Of a stretch of 9,894 nucleotides of DNA, positions 1 to 6,645 are shown piece by piece. The position numbers and the translations under genes are program-made. Where the stretch lies: the NCBI GenBank assembly GCA_947625005.1, contig CANQNA010000046.1, positions 1 through 9,894 of the forward strand. Reading direction: 5' to 3'. How positions within the stretch are numbered: position 1 is the stretch's first letter; each line of letters starts with the position of its first letter. The DNA is from an uncultured Bacilli bacterium (GTDB taxonomy: Bacteria; Bacillota_I; Bacilli_A; RF39; UBA660). The notes beneath the pieces are model-generated. The model was not told the origin of the DNA. It did no database searches and worked only from the letters and a program-made list of their open reading frames with translations.

Positions 1-1
1 T

Positions 2-544
2 ATTAGGAGTTATTTAAATAAAGAAAATTATAAAATTGAATCTAAAGCTTTAGAATTATTAGAAAAAAAATGTTTAAATAATTTAGATATTATAATTAAT
101 GAAATTCAAAAATTATTTTTGGTAAAAAAAGATTCTTATATAACTGAAGAAGATATAAAATTTAATTGTGCCAATTATTTAGAAGAAAATTATGACTTTA
201 TAAATGCGGTGGTTACTAAAAATCCTAAAATGTTAATAGAATTTTGGAAGTTAGAAGAATTAAAAATTGAACCTATTAATATTCTTGGGAAAATTATTAG
301 TCAATTTAAATTGATGTATACTGTCTTAATTGGTTTAGAAGAAGTAGGAGAACAAAATATTGTTAATGATTTAAAAATGCATGCCTATAGAATTAAATTA
401 GCGAAAGAGAATGGTTTTAAATTTGGAATTAGTAAAATAGAAGATATTTTAGAAGAATTAAATGTTTTAGATTTAAAAATGAAAAGTGATTATTCTAATA
501 AATATATTTTAATTCAAAAATTTTTGCTCGATTTATTAGATTAA
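2..544 (+). CDS. holA: DNA polymerase III subunit delta, C-terminal part (5' end outside window)
   Basis: The reading frame is open from the left edge, so about 180 C-terminal residues of a family that is usually 330-340 residues long are visible. Delta is the clamp-loader subunit that opens the beta sliding clamp. The start of the visible part matches the end of the AAA+ region (YLNKENYKIESKALELL, then LDIIINEIQKL and ITEEDI). It is followed by the all-alpha C-terminal collar domain, with a FKLMYTVLIGL helix, a MHAYRIKLAKE segment and a final LDLKMKSDYSNKYILIQKF helix, the position where the family has 'lDlkiKsg'. A TTG at 119 is the first possible start inside the window, but homology clearly continues upstream of it. 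In many Bacilli holA lies near a small-subunit protein gene; here it converges on rpsD. No U-rich hairpin of its own follows the stop. Confidence 0.87.
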   Translation: MRSYLNKENYKIESKALELLEKKCLNNLDIIINEIQKLFLVKKDSYITEEDIKFNCANYLEENYDFINAVVTKNPKMLIEFWKLEELKIEPINILGKIISQFKLMYTVLIGLEEVGEQNIVNDLKMHAYRIKLAKENGFKFGISKIEDILEELNVLDLKMKSDYSNKYILIQKFLLDLLD

Positions 545-556
545 TTTTTTTTTTGC

Positions 557-585
557 AAAAAAAAATAGAAGCTTAAGGCTTCTAT
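557..585 (-). terminator. Intrinsic terminator of rpsD
   Basis: An 8-bp perfect stem (565-572 with 578-585) encloses a 5-nt loop. On the minus strand it is followed by a run of eight or nine T (complement of 557-565). The rpsD stop codon (582-584) lies inside the upstream arm. On the plus strand the bases after the stem (CTATTATAAAA) are not T-rich, so it should act mainly on rpsD. The T10-GC-A9 tract at 545-565 is itself palindromic. Confidence 0.85.
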
Positions 586-1184
586 CTATTATAAAATTCA
601 ACGATTAATGATTCATTAATATCTGCATTAAGTTCACTTCTTTCAGGAAGTCTAATGTAAGTACCACTCATTTTAGTTTTGTCAAATTCTACATAACTTG
701 GAGTTGGTAAATTTAATTCTAATGCATTTTTAATTGCACCATGTTCTAAAGAATTTTCTTTAACTGAAATTGTGCTTCCAACTTTAACAGTAAAAGAAGG
801 AATATCAACTTTCTTTCCATTAACTAGAATATGTCCATGGTTAACAATTTGTCTTGCCCCTCTTCTAGTAGGAGCAAGTCCCATACGATAAACAATATTA
901 TCTAATCTACTTTCAAGTAATTTTAGGAAATTTTCTCCAGCGATACCACTCATTTTAGAAGCTTTATCAAAAGTTCTTCTAAATTGTTTTTCAGTTAATC
1001 CATACATAAATCTTAATTTTTGTTTTTCTTGTAATTGAACTCCATATTCACTTACTTTTTTTCTTCTGCTAGTTCCATGAATTCCTGGAGCATAAGGGCG
1101 ACGAGCAAGTTCTTTGCCATTTTCTAAAGTAGAAAAACCAAGTCTACGAGATTTTTTGTATTGAGGTCCAGTATATCTTGCCAT
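582..1184 (-). CDS. rpsD: 30S ribosomal protein S4
   Basis: S4 is a primary 16S rRNA-binding protein that nucleates assembly of the 30S body, and in several bacteria it also represses its own synthesis. The 200-residue product is full length for the family. It opens [16 protein letters not shown], with PYAPGIHG near residue 31. The N-terminal region has no CxxC zinc-binding cysteines, so this is the zinc-independent (C-) form. The S4 RNA-binding domain spans about residues 92-141 ([32 protein letters not shown]). The C-terminus ends in IVEFYNR. ATG at 1184 is preceded by a strong ribosome binding site, AAAGGAGAG on the minus strand (about 1191-1199). It is monocistronic, with its own leader and terminator, and divergent from the rimP operon. 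Confidence 0.98.
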   Translation of the reverse strand: MARYTGPQYKKSRRLGFSTLENGKELARRPYAPGIHGTSRRKKVSEYGVQLQEKQKLRFMYGLTEKQFRRTFDKASKMSGIAGENFLKLLESRLDNIVYRMGLAPTRRGARQIVNHGHILVNGKKVDIPSFTVKVGSTISVKENSLEHGAIKNALELNLPTPSYVEFDKTKMSGTYIRLPERSELNADINESLIVEFYNR

Positions 1185-1336
1185 TTTTTTCTCTCCTTTC
1201 TTAGATTACGCTAAATCGGAATTTTTCTTAAATTAGTAGGGTGTTTATTAATTTTTCACTTAGGCAGTCTTAAGTTACTAAAGTTATTTCAAATAAAACA
1301 CATTACTATTAAAGAAAAATACTGCCATCAAACGCA
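1185..1336 (-). promoter_or_regulatory. rpsD 5' leader with predicted pseudoknot, probable S4 autoregulatory element
   Basis: About 150 nt of untranslated RNA lies between the proximal promoter and rpsD. Stem 1 is GGCAGT (1326-1321) with ACTGCC (1268-1263). Its loop contains a strand (1308-1292) that pairs with sequence 3' of stem 1: TAGTA with TACTA (1304-1308/1234-1238), GTGTTT with AAACAC (1296-1301/1241-1246), and three more pairs after a one-base bulge. The interleaved order makes an H-type pseudoknot. Autoregulation of rpsD through a structured leader is established in Bacillus subtilis, and S4 recognises a pseudoknot in the E. coli alpha operon. That S4 binds this particular RNA is inference. 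The second helix ends about 35 nt before the ribosome binding site, so control might act on translation or on transcription. Confidence 0.65.
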
Positions 1337-1342
1337 ATTACT

Positions 1343-1370
1343 ATTATACCTTAAATATATGATTTGTCAA
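1343..1370 (-). promoter_or_regulatory. rpsD proximal promoter (sigma-A type)
   Basis: On the minus strand TTGACA (1370-1365) and TATAAT (1348-1343), both perfect consensus, are separated by 16 bp. A start site near 1336 is expected, about ten bases before stem 1 of the leader. The promoter lies just downstream of the terminator at 1384-1413, so rpsD can be transcribed independently of the upstream unit. Confidence 0.85.
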
Positions 1371-1383
1371 TTATTTCTTGCAC

Positions 1384-1413
1384 AAAAAAAGGCATTGGAC
1401 AATCCCAACACCT
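1384..1413 (-). terminator. Intrinsic terminator of the upstream leader-like RNA
   Basis: On the minus strand a 9-bp stem AGGTGTTGG/CCAATGCCT (1413-1405 with 1398-1390, including two G-U pairs) has a 6-nt loop, GATTGT. It is followed directly by seven T (1390-1384). It begins at the very next base after the closing helix of the RNA before it. No protein gene lies upstream of it on this strand. Confidence 0.85.
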
Positions 1414-1491
1414 GGAAGTCTTAAACAACAAATCCTATAATAAAATGTATTGTAGTATCTATTAAAAGATCAGTGAGTCTTAAAAACTTCC
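1384..1491 (-). ncRNA. Structured ~108-nt RNA, diverged copy of the rpsD leader domain, ending in its own terminator
   Basis: A near-consensus promoter predicts a 5' end at about 1491 (GGAAG). The RNA would end in the T-run at 1384. Its closing helix is 9 bp, GGAAGTTTT/AAGACTTCC (1491-1483 with 1422-1414), and abuts the terminator stem. Inside are a small ATCT/AGAT hairpin (1470-1467/1460-1457) and CTACAATA/TATTATAG (1455-1448/1442-1435, one mismatch, 5-nt loop). It has no credible ORF with a ribosome binding site. It does not look like SRP RNA, 6S RNA, tmRNA, a T-box or any riboswitch I recognise. Motifs shared in the same order with the rpsD leader (closing helix ending TTAAGACTnCC, TCTTTnAATAG, TTTTATT) suggest descent from that element. 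It may be a stand-alone S4-binding RNA, or an attenuator through which a far promoter reaches rpsD; both roles are inference. Confidence 0.6.
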
Positions 1492-1497
1492 TTTTAC

Positions 1498-1526
1498 ATT
1501 ATATTATAAAATATTATTATAGTCAA
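1498..1526 (-). promoter_or_regulatory. Promoter of the upstream leader-like RNA
   Basis: On the minus strand TTGACT (1526-1521) and a perfect TATAAT (1503-1498) are separated by 17 bp. The first G of GGAAG (1491) lies seven bases after the -10 box, a good start-site distance. The 11-mer AAATAATTGAC, covering the -35 region, occurs in both this promoter and the rpsD proximal promoter. Confidence 0.75.
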
Positions 1527-1560
1527 TTATTTTAAAGAAATTATAATTTATTTTATTTTT

Positions 1561-1604
1561 GAAAAAAGACTAAATATTTTAAAAGTAACATAATTTAGTT
1601 TTTC
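1561..1604. other. Intergenic stem-loop upstream of the rimP promoter
   Basis: ACTAAAT (1569-1575) pairs with ATTTAGT (1593-1599). The helix continues, past a bulged G at 1568, as A-T pairs (1564-1567 with 1600-1603). It lies between the two divergent transcription units and has T-rich flanks on both strands, but no gene reads into it on either strand. Part of it overlaps the approach to the rimP -35 box. Function unknown; in DNA this AT-rich it may be chance. Confidence 0.3.
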
Positions 1605-1633
1605 TTTACATAAATTAAAAATAATGATATACT
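1605..1633 (+). promoter_or_regulatory. Promoter of the rimP-nusA-infB operon
   Basis: TTTACA (1605-1610) and TATACT (1628-1633) are separated by 17 bp, with an extended -10 TG at 1625-1626. The expected start site is about 1640, giving a leader of about 50 nt. No other convincing promoter is visible before truB ends, so it probably drives the whole operon. Confidence 0.75.
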
Positions 1634-1648
1634 TTGTTTATCAGATTT

Positions 1649-1671
1649 AAGTGGGCAATAATCCCACTTTT
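1649..1671 (+). promoter_or_regulatory. Leader hairpin upstream of rimP
   Basis: A 7-bp stem AAGTGGG/CCCACTT (1649-1655 with 1663-1669) has a 7-nt loop and is followed by only a short T-run (1668-1671). It is among the most GC-rich spots in the intergenic region. It starts roughly 10 nt into the transcript and ends about ten bases before the ribosome binding site. It could be a weak terminator open to antitermination (NusA is encoded downstream) or a 5' stabiliser; the sequence does not decide. Confidence 0.6.
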
Positions 1672-1691
1672 ATTAATGCTAGGAGGAGTGT

Positions 1692-1943
1692 ATGGAACAA
1701 GTTATAGAAAAAATTAGAGATTTAATTCAAGAACCTATGACAAAAATGGAAATATCTATAGAAAAAATAGAATGGATTAGAGAAAATAAAAATAATTTTT
1801 TAAAAATTGAATTAGATAAATTAAATGGTTTAGATTTAGATACAGTAGTGGAAGCGACTAATGTAATTAATCCTATACTAGATAAAGCTGATTTAATTGA
1901 GGATGAATATATTTTAGATATATCAAGTAAGGAAAGAGGATAA
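1692..1943 (+). CDS. rimP: Ribosome maturation factor RimP, N-terminal domain only
   Basis: RimP helps 30S subunits mature and is classically the first gene of the nusA-infB operon. The product is 83 residues, against about 150 in typical RimP. The visible part follows the N-terminal alpha/beta domain: an opening helix MEQVIEKIRDLIQEP, ISIEKIEWIRENKNNFLKIELDK, then LDLDTVVEATNVINPILD. It ends YILDISSKERG, just where the family has the 'LEVSSPGldRPL' junction to the C-terminal SH3-like domain. The stop is followed after two bases by nusA, so the second domain is absent; no hidden frameshift could restore it. The start is well supported by AGGAGG (1681-1686) five bases upstream. Identity rests on position plus partial sequence match. 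Whether a single-domain RimP is functional is unknown. Confidence 0.75.
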   Translation: MEQVIEKIRDLIQEPMTKMEISIEKIEWIRENKNNFLKIELDKLNGLDLDTVVEATNVINPILDKADLIEDEYILDISSKERG

Positions 1944-1945
1944 TT

Positions 1946-3070
1946 ATGAACGGAAAAGATTTAATTAAAGCAATTAAAAATATTACAGAAGAAAAACAAA
2001 TAGATGAAAATATTGTGTTTGAAGGATTAGAACAAGCATTAATAACTGCGTATAAGAAAAATTTTAAATCCAAAACAAATGTTAAAGTAAATATTGATCG
2101 AGAAACAGGAGATATTAGAGTTTATTCTTATTTAGTAGTAGTAGAAGATTATATTGATGGAGAAGAAATTGTAGATGAAGAAGGAAATGTAACTTACACA
2201 GAACCAAGTATTAATGAAGATGCTCAAATTCTTTTAGAAGATGCTAGAAAGTTAGTTCCTAATATTGAAATTGGAGAGACAATAGAAACAGAAGTTACTC
2301 CTGCAGATTTTGGAAGAGTTGCTGCTAGTACAGCCAAACAAGTTTTAACTCAAAAAATTAGAGAAGCTGAAAGAAATAGTATTGTCGCTGAATATAGTGA
2401 TAAACAAGATGAATTAATGGTTGGTATTTTAGCCATGGAAGATAATAAAAACTATTATGTTGATTTAGGACGTGCTCGAGGAATTTTACCAAAAAGTGAA
2501 ATGATTCCCGGAGAAGTTGTTAAAATGGGTAGCAGTATTAAAGTTTATATTTCTAAAATTGAAGCAACACCTAAAGGACCATTAATTTTATGTACTAGAA
2601 AACATTATGGTTTTGTTAAACGTTTATTTGAAAACGAAATTCCTGAATTTAGAGATGGAACATTAATGCTCTATGCTGTCGCTCGTGAAGCTGGAGTAAG
2701 AAGTAAGGTTGCTGTATATTCAACTAATCCTCGAGTAGATGCAATTGGTACTTGTATTGGAGAAAGAGGAAGTAGAATAGGTAGTATTTTAAGTGAATTA
2801 AATGGAGAAAAAATTGATTTAGTTTTGTATAGTGAAGATAAAGCTGAATTTATTAAGAATGCTTTAAGTCCTGCTAAAGATGTTATTGTAAGTATAGTAG
2901 AAGATGATAAAGAGAAAGTTGCACTAGCTGTTGTTAATGACGAAAATTTATCTCTTGCTATAGGGAAAAAAGGAATTAATATTAAACTAGCTAGTAAATT
3001 AACTAAATTTAGAATTAATATAAAAACGATGGAAGAACTAGAAAAAGAAGGAAATAGTGATGAAGTCTAA
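1946..3070 (+). CDS. nusA: Transcription termination/antitermination factor NusA
   Basis: NusA binds RNA polymerase and nascent RNA and modulates pausing, intrinsic termination and antitermination. The product is 374 residues, the compact Gram-positive form without the C-terminal acidic repeats of E. coli. It has an RNAP-binding N-terminal domain (about 1-125, with VFEGLEQALITAYKK), an S1 domain (about 152-208, VGILAMEDNKNYYVDLGRARGILP) and KH1 with GxxG at 272-275 (CIGERGSRI). KH2 has GxxG at 340-343 (LAIGKKGINIKLA). Between S1 and KH1 lie RLFENEIPEF and AREAGVRSKVAV; the residue usually P in 'AREPG' is A here. The start follows the rimP stop by two bases, and AAGGAAAGAGGA overlaps the rimP end. 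Its 3' end overlaps rnpM by 11 nt. Confidence 0.97.
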   Translation: MNGKDLIKAIKNITEEKQIDENIVFEGLEQALITAYKKNFKSKTNVKVNIDRETGDIRVYSYLVVVEDYIDGEEIVDEEGNVTYTEPSINEDAQILLEDARKLVPNIEIGETIETEVTPADFGRVAASTAKQVLTQKIREAERNSIVAEYSDKQDELMVGILAMEDNKNYYVDLGRARGILPKSEMIPGEVVKMGSSIKVYISKIEATPKGPLILCTRKHYGFVKRLFENEIPEFRDGTLMLYAVAREAGVRSKVAVYSTNPRVDAIGTCIGERGSRIGSILSELNGEKIDLVLYSEDKAEFIKNALSPAKDVIVSIVEDDKEKVALAVVNDENLSLAIGKKGINIKLASKLTKFRINIKTMEELEKEGNSDEV

Positions 3071-3320
3071 AAAAATACCTATGCGTTTATGTGTTGTAAC
3101 AAAAGAAAGATTAGAAAAAAGAAATTTAATACGTATAGTAAAAAATAAAGAAGGAGAAATCTTTGTAGATGAATCAGGAAAACTTAATGGCAAAGGTTGT
3201 TATTTAAAAAAAGATGAAGCAGTAATTAAAGAAGCCCAAAAGAAAAAGATTTTAAATCATGTTTTAGAATCTGTTGTTCCTGATAGTATTTATGAAGAAT
3301 TATTAAATTTAATAAAATAA
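3060..3320 (+). CDS. rnpM: YlxR/RnpM family RNase P modulator (DUF448)
   Basis: This small basic protein is encoded between nusA and infB in most Bacillota. The B. subtilis member (YlxR, renamed RnpM) associates with RNase P and modulates it; earlier work described it as an RNA-binding or nucleoid-type protein. Diagnostic stretches are KKIPMRLCVVTKERLEKRNLIRIV, where the family has 'RtCvvT...LiRiV', then GEIFVDESGKLNGKGCYL for the family 'DptGKlpGRGaYl'. I chose ATG at 3060 (86 residues) over GTG at 3057, because AAGGA (3048-3052) lies seven bases before the ATG. The start overlaps the nusA end by 11 nt, implying translational coupling. In B. subtilis ylxQ (an L7Ae-type gene) follows; here infB follows directly. 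Confidence 0.9.
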   Translation: MKSKKIPMRLCVVTKERLEKRNLIRIVKNKEGEIFVDESGKLNGKGCYLKKDEAVIKEAQKKKILNHVLESVVPDSIYEELLNLIK

Positions 3321-3339
3321 AAAGAAAGAAGGTAATTTT

Positions 3340-5448
3340 ATGATGGAAATGACCGTAAAAGAATATGCTGAAGATCAAAATTTAAGTGTTCAAGAAGTCT
3401 TAATTAAATGTCGTGAATTATCTATTAAAGTTTCATCTAGTACAGATATTTTGGATGAAGATGCTATCATTATGTTAGATAATGCTATTAATATAATTTC
3501 TTCTGATAGTGAAATAGATTATTCTGAAGCAGATGTTTTGGATGAAGCTGTAGAAAATATTATGATGGAATCTAATTTAAAAGAAGTTAAAGATACATCA
3601 GCTAAAAAACAAAAATTAAAGAAAAAAACTGAAGCAGATTATGCTAAAAGTAGAAAGGCTATGTATAAAAATAAAGAAAAGCTTTCTACTAATGAAGTGC
3701 AAGAAGATATTATTACTTTTGAAGATGGTATGACAGTTGCTAATCTAGCGGAAAATTTAAAAGTAAGTGGAACAGAAGTTGTCAAAAAATTATTTGAATT
3801 AGGAATAATGCTTAGTTTGAATCAATCTATTGATTTTGAAACAGCTGAAGTAATTGCTTTAGATTATAAGAAAACATTAAAAAGAGCGGAAACTCAAGAT
3901 ATTTCTAATTTTGAACAGTATGAAATTATTGATAAAGAAGAAGATTTAGTATCTCGTCCTCCAGTTGTTACAATTATGGGACATGTTGATCATGGAAAAA
4001 CAACTCTTTTAGATTATATTAGAAATAGTCATGTAGCTGAAGGAGAAAGTGGAGGAATTACTCAACATATTGGAGCATATCAAGTTGAATATAATTCTAA
4101 TAAAATTACTTTTATAGATACTCCAGGACATGCAGCATTTACTGAAATGCGAGCAAGAGGGGCCAGTGTCACAGATATTGTTATTATAATAGTAGCGGCT
4201 GATGATGGAGTTATGCCTCAAACTAAAGAAGCAATTGACCATGCTTTAAGTGCTAATGTGCCAATTATTGTCGCAGTTAATAAAATTGATAAGCCAACTG
4301 CTAATGTAGAAAAAATAAAAACTGAAATGGCTGAATATAATATTACTCCAGAAGATTGGGGAGGATCTATTCCTTTTGTTAATATAAGTGCAAAAACTGG
4401 AGAAGGAGTCGATAAATTATTAGAAACCATTTTAGCTATTAGTGAAATAAATGAACTTAAAGCTAATCCTAATCGTTATGCTCTTGGTAGTGTTATTGAA
4501 TCTCGTATTGATAAAAATATTGGAGGAGTTGCAACCCTTTTAATTCAAAATGGAACACTTCGTTTAGGAGATCCTATAGTTGTAGGAACTACTCATGGTA
4601 GAGTACGTACATTAAAAAATGATTTAAGAGAAAATATTGTAGAAGCAGGTCCCTCAACTCCTGTAGAAATTACTGGATTATCTGATACACCTTCTGCAGG
4701 GGATAAGTTTATGGCTTTTGAAAGTGAAAAAACGGCAAGAGAAATAGCGGAAAAACGTTTAATTCAATATAAAGATAAAAAATTTAGACAAGAAACCGTT
4801 TCTTTTGATGATTTATTTAATAAAATTCAATCAGGTACTAAAGAAATTAACGTTGTTCTAAAATGTGATGTTCGTGGGTCAGAAGAAGCTGTTAAAAATG
4901 CTTTAGAAAAAATTGATATAGATGGAGTTAAAATTAAAGTTATTAGAAGTGGAATAGGAACTATTACAGAAAGTGATATAATTTTAGCAAATGCTTCTAA
5001 AGCAATAGTTATTGGATTTAATGTTTCTCCTAGTTCAAAAACTAAAGAAGTTGCCAAAGAATATGACGTAGAAATTCGTTTATACACAATTATTTATAAA
5101 TTAGTAGAAGAAATGGAACAAGCGATGAAAGGTATTTTAGATCCCGAATTTGAAGAAGTAATTTTAGGTAATGCTGAAGTTCGTAAATTATTTAAATTTT
5201 CTAAAGTTGGTTCCATTGCCGGTTCTTACGTTAAAGAAGGAATTATAAAAAATAATAGCAAAGTTCGTATTATCCGTGACGGAGTAATTATCTATGATGG
5301 TAAAATTGGTAGTTTACAAAGAGAAAAAGATACTGCAAGTAGTGTAAAAGCTGGTTTAGAGTGCGGTATAACTATTGAAGGATATAATGACATTAAAGAA
5401 GGAGATATCTTTGAATGTTATGAAGAACAAGAAAAGAAAAGAGTGTAG
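3340..5448 (+). CDS. infB: Translation initiation factor IF-2
   Basis: IF-2 is the GTPase that brings fMet-tRNA to the 30S subunit and promotes subunit joining. The product is 702 residues, short for IF-2 because the linker between the N-terminal modules is brief. An IF2_N module lies at about 3-52 ([20 protein letters not shown]). A charged Lys-rich linker (about 82-115) follows, then a second IF2_N module at about 126-178 ([22 protein letters not shown]). The GTPase domain has G1 GHVDHGKT 214-221, GGITQHIG 238-245, DTPGH 260-264, NKID 314-317 and SAKTGEG from 349. Beta-barrel domains II and IV and the domain III between them complete the protein ([13 protein letters not shown], then [11 protein letters not shown]). 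ATG 3340 is followed at once by a second ATG (3343); AGAAGG (3327-3332) fits either. The gap after rnpM is 19 nt. Confidence 0.98.
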   Translation: MMEMTVKEYAEDQNLSVQEVLIKCRELSIKVSSSTDILDEDAIIMLDNAINIISSDSEIDYSEADVLDEAVENIMMESNLKEVKDTSAKKQKLKKKTEADYAKSRKAMYKNKEKLSTNEVQEDIITFEDGMTVANLAENLKVSGTEVVKKLFELGIMLSLNQSIDFETAEVIALDYKKTLKRAETQDISNFEQYEIIDKEEDLVSRPPVVTIMGHVDHGKTTLLDYIRNSHVAEGESGGITQHIGAYQVEYNSNKITFIDTPGHAAFTEMRARGASVTDIVIIIVAADDGVMPQTKEAIDHALSANVPIIVAVNKIDKPTANVEKIKTEMAEYNITPEDWGGSIPFVNISAKTGEGVDKLLETILAISEINELKANPNRYALGSVIESRIDKNIGGVATLLIQNGTLRLGDPIVVGTTHGRVRTLKNDLRENIVEAGPSTPVEITGLSDTPSAGDKFMAFESEKTAREIAEKRLIQYKDKKFRQETVSFDDLFNKIQSGTKEINVVLKCDVRGSEEAVKNALEKIDIDGVKIKVIRSGIGTITESDIILANASKAIVIGFNVSPSSKTKEVAKEYDVEIRLYTIIYKLVEEMEQAMKGILDPEFEEVILGNAEVRKLFKFSKVGSIAGSYVKEGIIKNNSKVRIIRDGVIIYDGKIGSLQREKDTASSVKAGLECGITIEGYNDIKEGDIFECYEEQEKKRV

Positions 5449-5450
5449 AA

Positions 5451-5795
5451 ATGAATCAAATAAAACAAAAGAGAATTGAATCAGAAATGCTAAAAGAAAT
5501 AAGTGATATTGTTTTAAATAAAGCAAGAGATGGTATATTAAAAACAATTACTATCACTGGTTGTGAAGTTACTAATGATTTATCTTTTGCCAAAATTTAT
5601 TTTACTTCTTTTGAAGATAAAGAAATCATCTTAAAAGAAATTTCAGAAGCAAGTGGATATATTAGAACCGAATTAGCAAAACGTTTAGATTTAAGACATA
5701 CCCCTAAATTAAAATTTGTTTATGATGAATCAATTGAATATGGTAATAAAATTGAAAGTATTATAAGTGAGATTCACGAAAATGAAGGATTATAA
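5451..5795 (+). CDS. rbfA: 30S ribosome-binding factor A
   Basis: RbfA is a single-KH-fold cold-shock factor that binds immature 30S subunits and helps process the 16S 5' end. The product is 114 residues, normal for the family. Conserved parts are the N-terminal helix (QKRIESEMLKEISDIVLN), GCEVTNDLSFAKIYFTSF in the central sheet, and the closing LRHTPKLKFVYDESIEYGNKIESII, the family 'RtPeLhFvyDeSiE' signature. It begins two bases after the infB stop with only a weak A/G-rich ribosome binding site (AAAAGAG), so its translation is probably coupled to infB. Its 3' end overlaps truB by 14 nt. Confidence 0.95.
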   Translation: MNQIKQKRIESEMLKEISDIVLNKARDGILKTITITGCEVTNDLSFAKIYFTSFEDKEIILKEISEASGYIRTELAKRLDLRHTPKLKFVYDESIEYGNKIESIISEIHENEGL

Positions 5796-6639
5796 TGGAA
5801 TAATTGTTATAAATAAACCTAAAAACTATACAAGTAGAGATATTGTAAATATTTTAGGGAAAACATTAAACCAAAAAAAGATTGGTCATACTGGAACCCT
5901 TGATCCTCTTGCGACAGGGGTTTTGGTTTGTGTATTAGGTAAATGTACTAAACTATGTGATGTTCTAACTTGTAATGAAAAAGAATATAAAGCTACGATG
6001 AAATTTGGTGTTTTAACTGATACTTTAGATATTACAGGAACTGTTCTTAAAACTTCAAAATTAATTCCCTCTCTTGAAGATATACAGGAAGCATTTAAAC
6101 ATTTTACAGGAAGTTATAACCAAGAAGTTCCTTTGTATTCTTCCGTTAAAGTCCATGGCAAAAAATTATATGAATATGCAAGAAATAAAGAAGAAATTAA
6201 ACTGCCCAAAAAAGAAGTGACTATAAAAAAAATAGAATTATTAAAAATAGATAATGAATATGTTCAATTTAAGGTTTTAGTTTCTAAAGGAACTTATATT
6301 CGTTCTTTAATTAGAGATATAGGATCATATTTAAATACTTATGCTACTATGACTGATTTAGAAAGATTAAGTCAAGGAAAATTTACTTTAAAAGAAAGTT
6401 ATACTCTAGAAGATATCGAAAAAGGTAATTTTAAATTAATTACTTTAGAAGAAATATTTGATTGTTATCCTAAAGAAGAAGTTAATGAAGAAAAATTTCA
6501 ACAAATAAAAAATGGAAGAGAGTTTAATAATACTTATAATTCTTCCTATGTTCTTTTTACTTATCAAAACAACTTAGTTGCACTTTATACTGAAAGTAAA
6601 AAAGATAAAAAAAAGATCAAACCGTTAATTTTGGTTTGA
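5782..6639 (+). CDS. truB: tRNA pseudouridine(55) synthase TruB
   Basis: TruB isomerises U55 in the T-loop of almost all elongator tRNAs. The product from ATG 5782 is 285 residues. The N-terminus MKDYNGIIVINKPKNYTSRDIV matches the family 'NGilvvdKPaGmTShdvv'. The catalytic motif GHTGTLDPLATGVL follows, with the nucleophile Asp at residue 41. VPLYSSVKVHGKKLYEYAR and SKGTYIRSLIRDIG are also present. The C-terminal PUA-like region is short. An in-frame GTG at 5767 is less likely because it would add five non-conserved residues. The gene ends at TGA 6637-6639, the only TGA stop in the window, which lies in the 3' arm of the terminator. ribF, the usual next gene in Bacilli, is missing here; a convergent membrane gene follows. 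Confidence 0.96.
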   Translation: MKDYNGIIVINKPKNYTSRDIVNILGKTLNQKKIGHTGTLDPLATGVLVCVLGKCTKLCDVLTCNEKEYKATMKFGVLTDTLDITGTVLKTSKLIPSLEDIQEAFKHFTGSYNQEVPLYSSVKVHGKKLYEYARNKEEIKLPKKEVTIKKIELLKIDNEYVQFKVLVSKGTYIRSLIRDIGSYLNTYATMTDLERLSQGKFTLKESYTLEDIEKGNFKLITLEEIFDCYPKEEVNEEKFQQIKNGREFNNTYNSSYVLFTYQNNLVALYTESKKDKKKIKPLILV

Positions 6640-6645
6640 TTTTTT
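6602..6645. terminator. Bidirectional intrinsic terminator shared by truB and the convergent membrane gene
   Basis: An 8-bp perfect stem ATCAAACC/GGTTTGAT (6616-6623 with 6633-6640) has a 9-nt loop and extends through a G-U pair and A-T pairs. It is followed by T6 (6640-6645) on the plus strand and by an eight-T run plus more T on the minus strand (complement of 6602-6614). Both genes code through it: the truB stop is in the right arm and the membrane-gene stop (6627-6625) is in the loop. Confidence 0.88.

Noticed and set aside
119..121. TTG as the start of the first gene
   Set aside because: The frame is open to the left edge and the upstream residues match HolA, so the gene is cut by the window and does not start here.
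1384..1491. SRP RNA, 6S RNA, tmRNA, T-box or tracrRNA
   Set aside because: The GGAA-tetraloop core of SRP RNA, the length and open bubble of 6S, the tRNA-like ends of tmRNA, the T-box GGTGG motif and any CRISPR repeat or cas gene are all missing.
1873..2073. Minus-strand frame opposite rimP/nusA, and similar frames at 4009-4242, 4218-4430, 4827-5087 and 5356-5547
   Set aside because: They lie antisense to strongly conserved genes, lack ribosome binding sites and show no domain; they are by-products of AT-rich coding sequence.
5767..5769. GTG as the truB start
   Set aside because: ATG 5782 leads directly into the conserved NGIIVINKP region; the five extra residues have no family support.
6637..6639. 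TGA read as Trp (Mycoplasma-type code)
   Set aside because: Recoding would extend TruB through the terminator T-run, no other gene has an in-frame TGA, and Trp positions use TGG.
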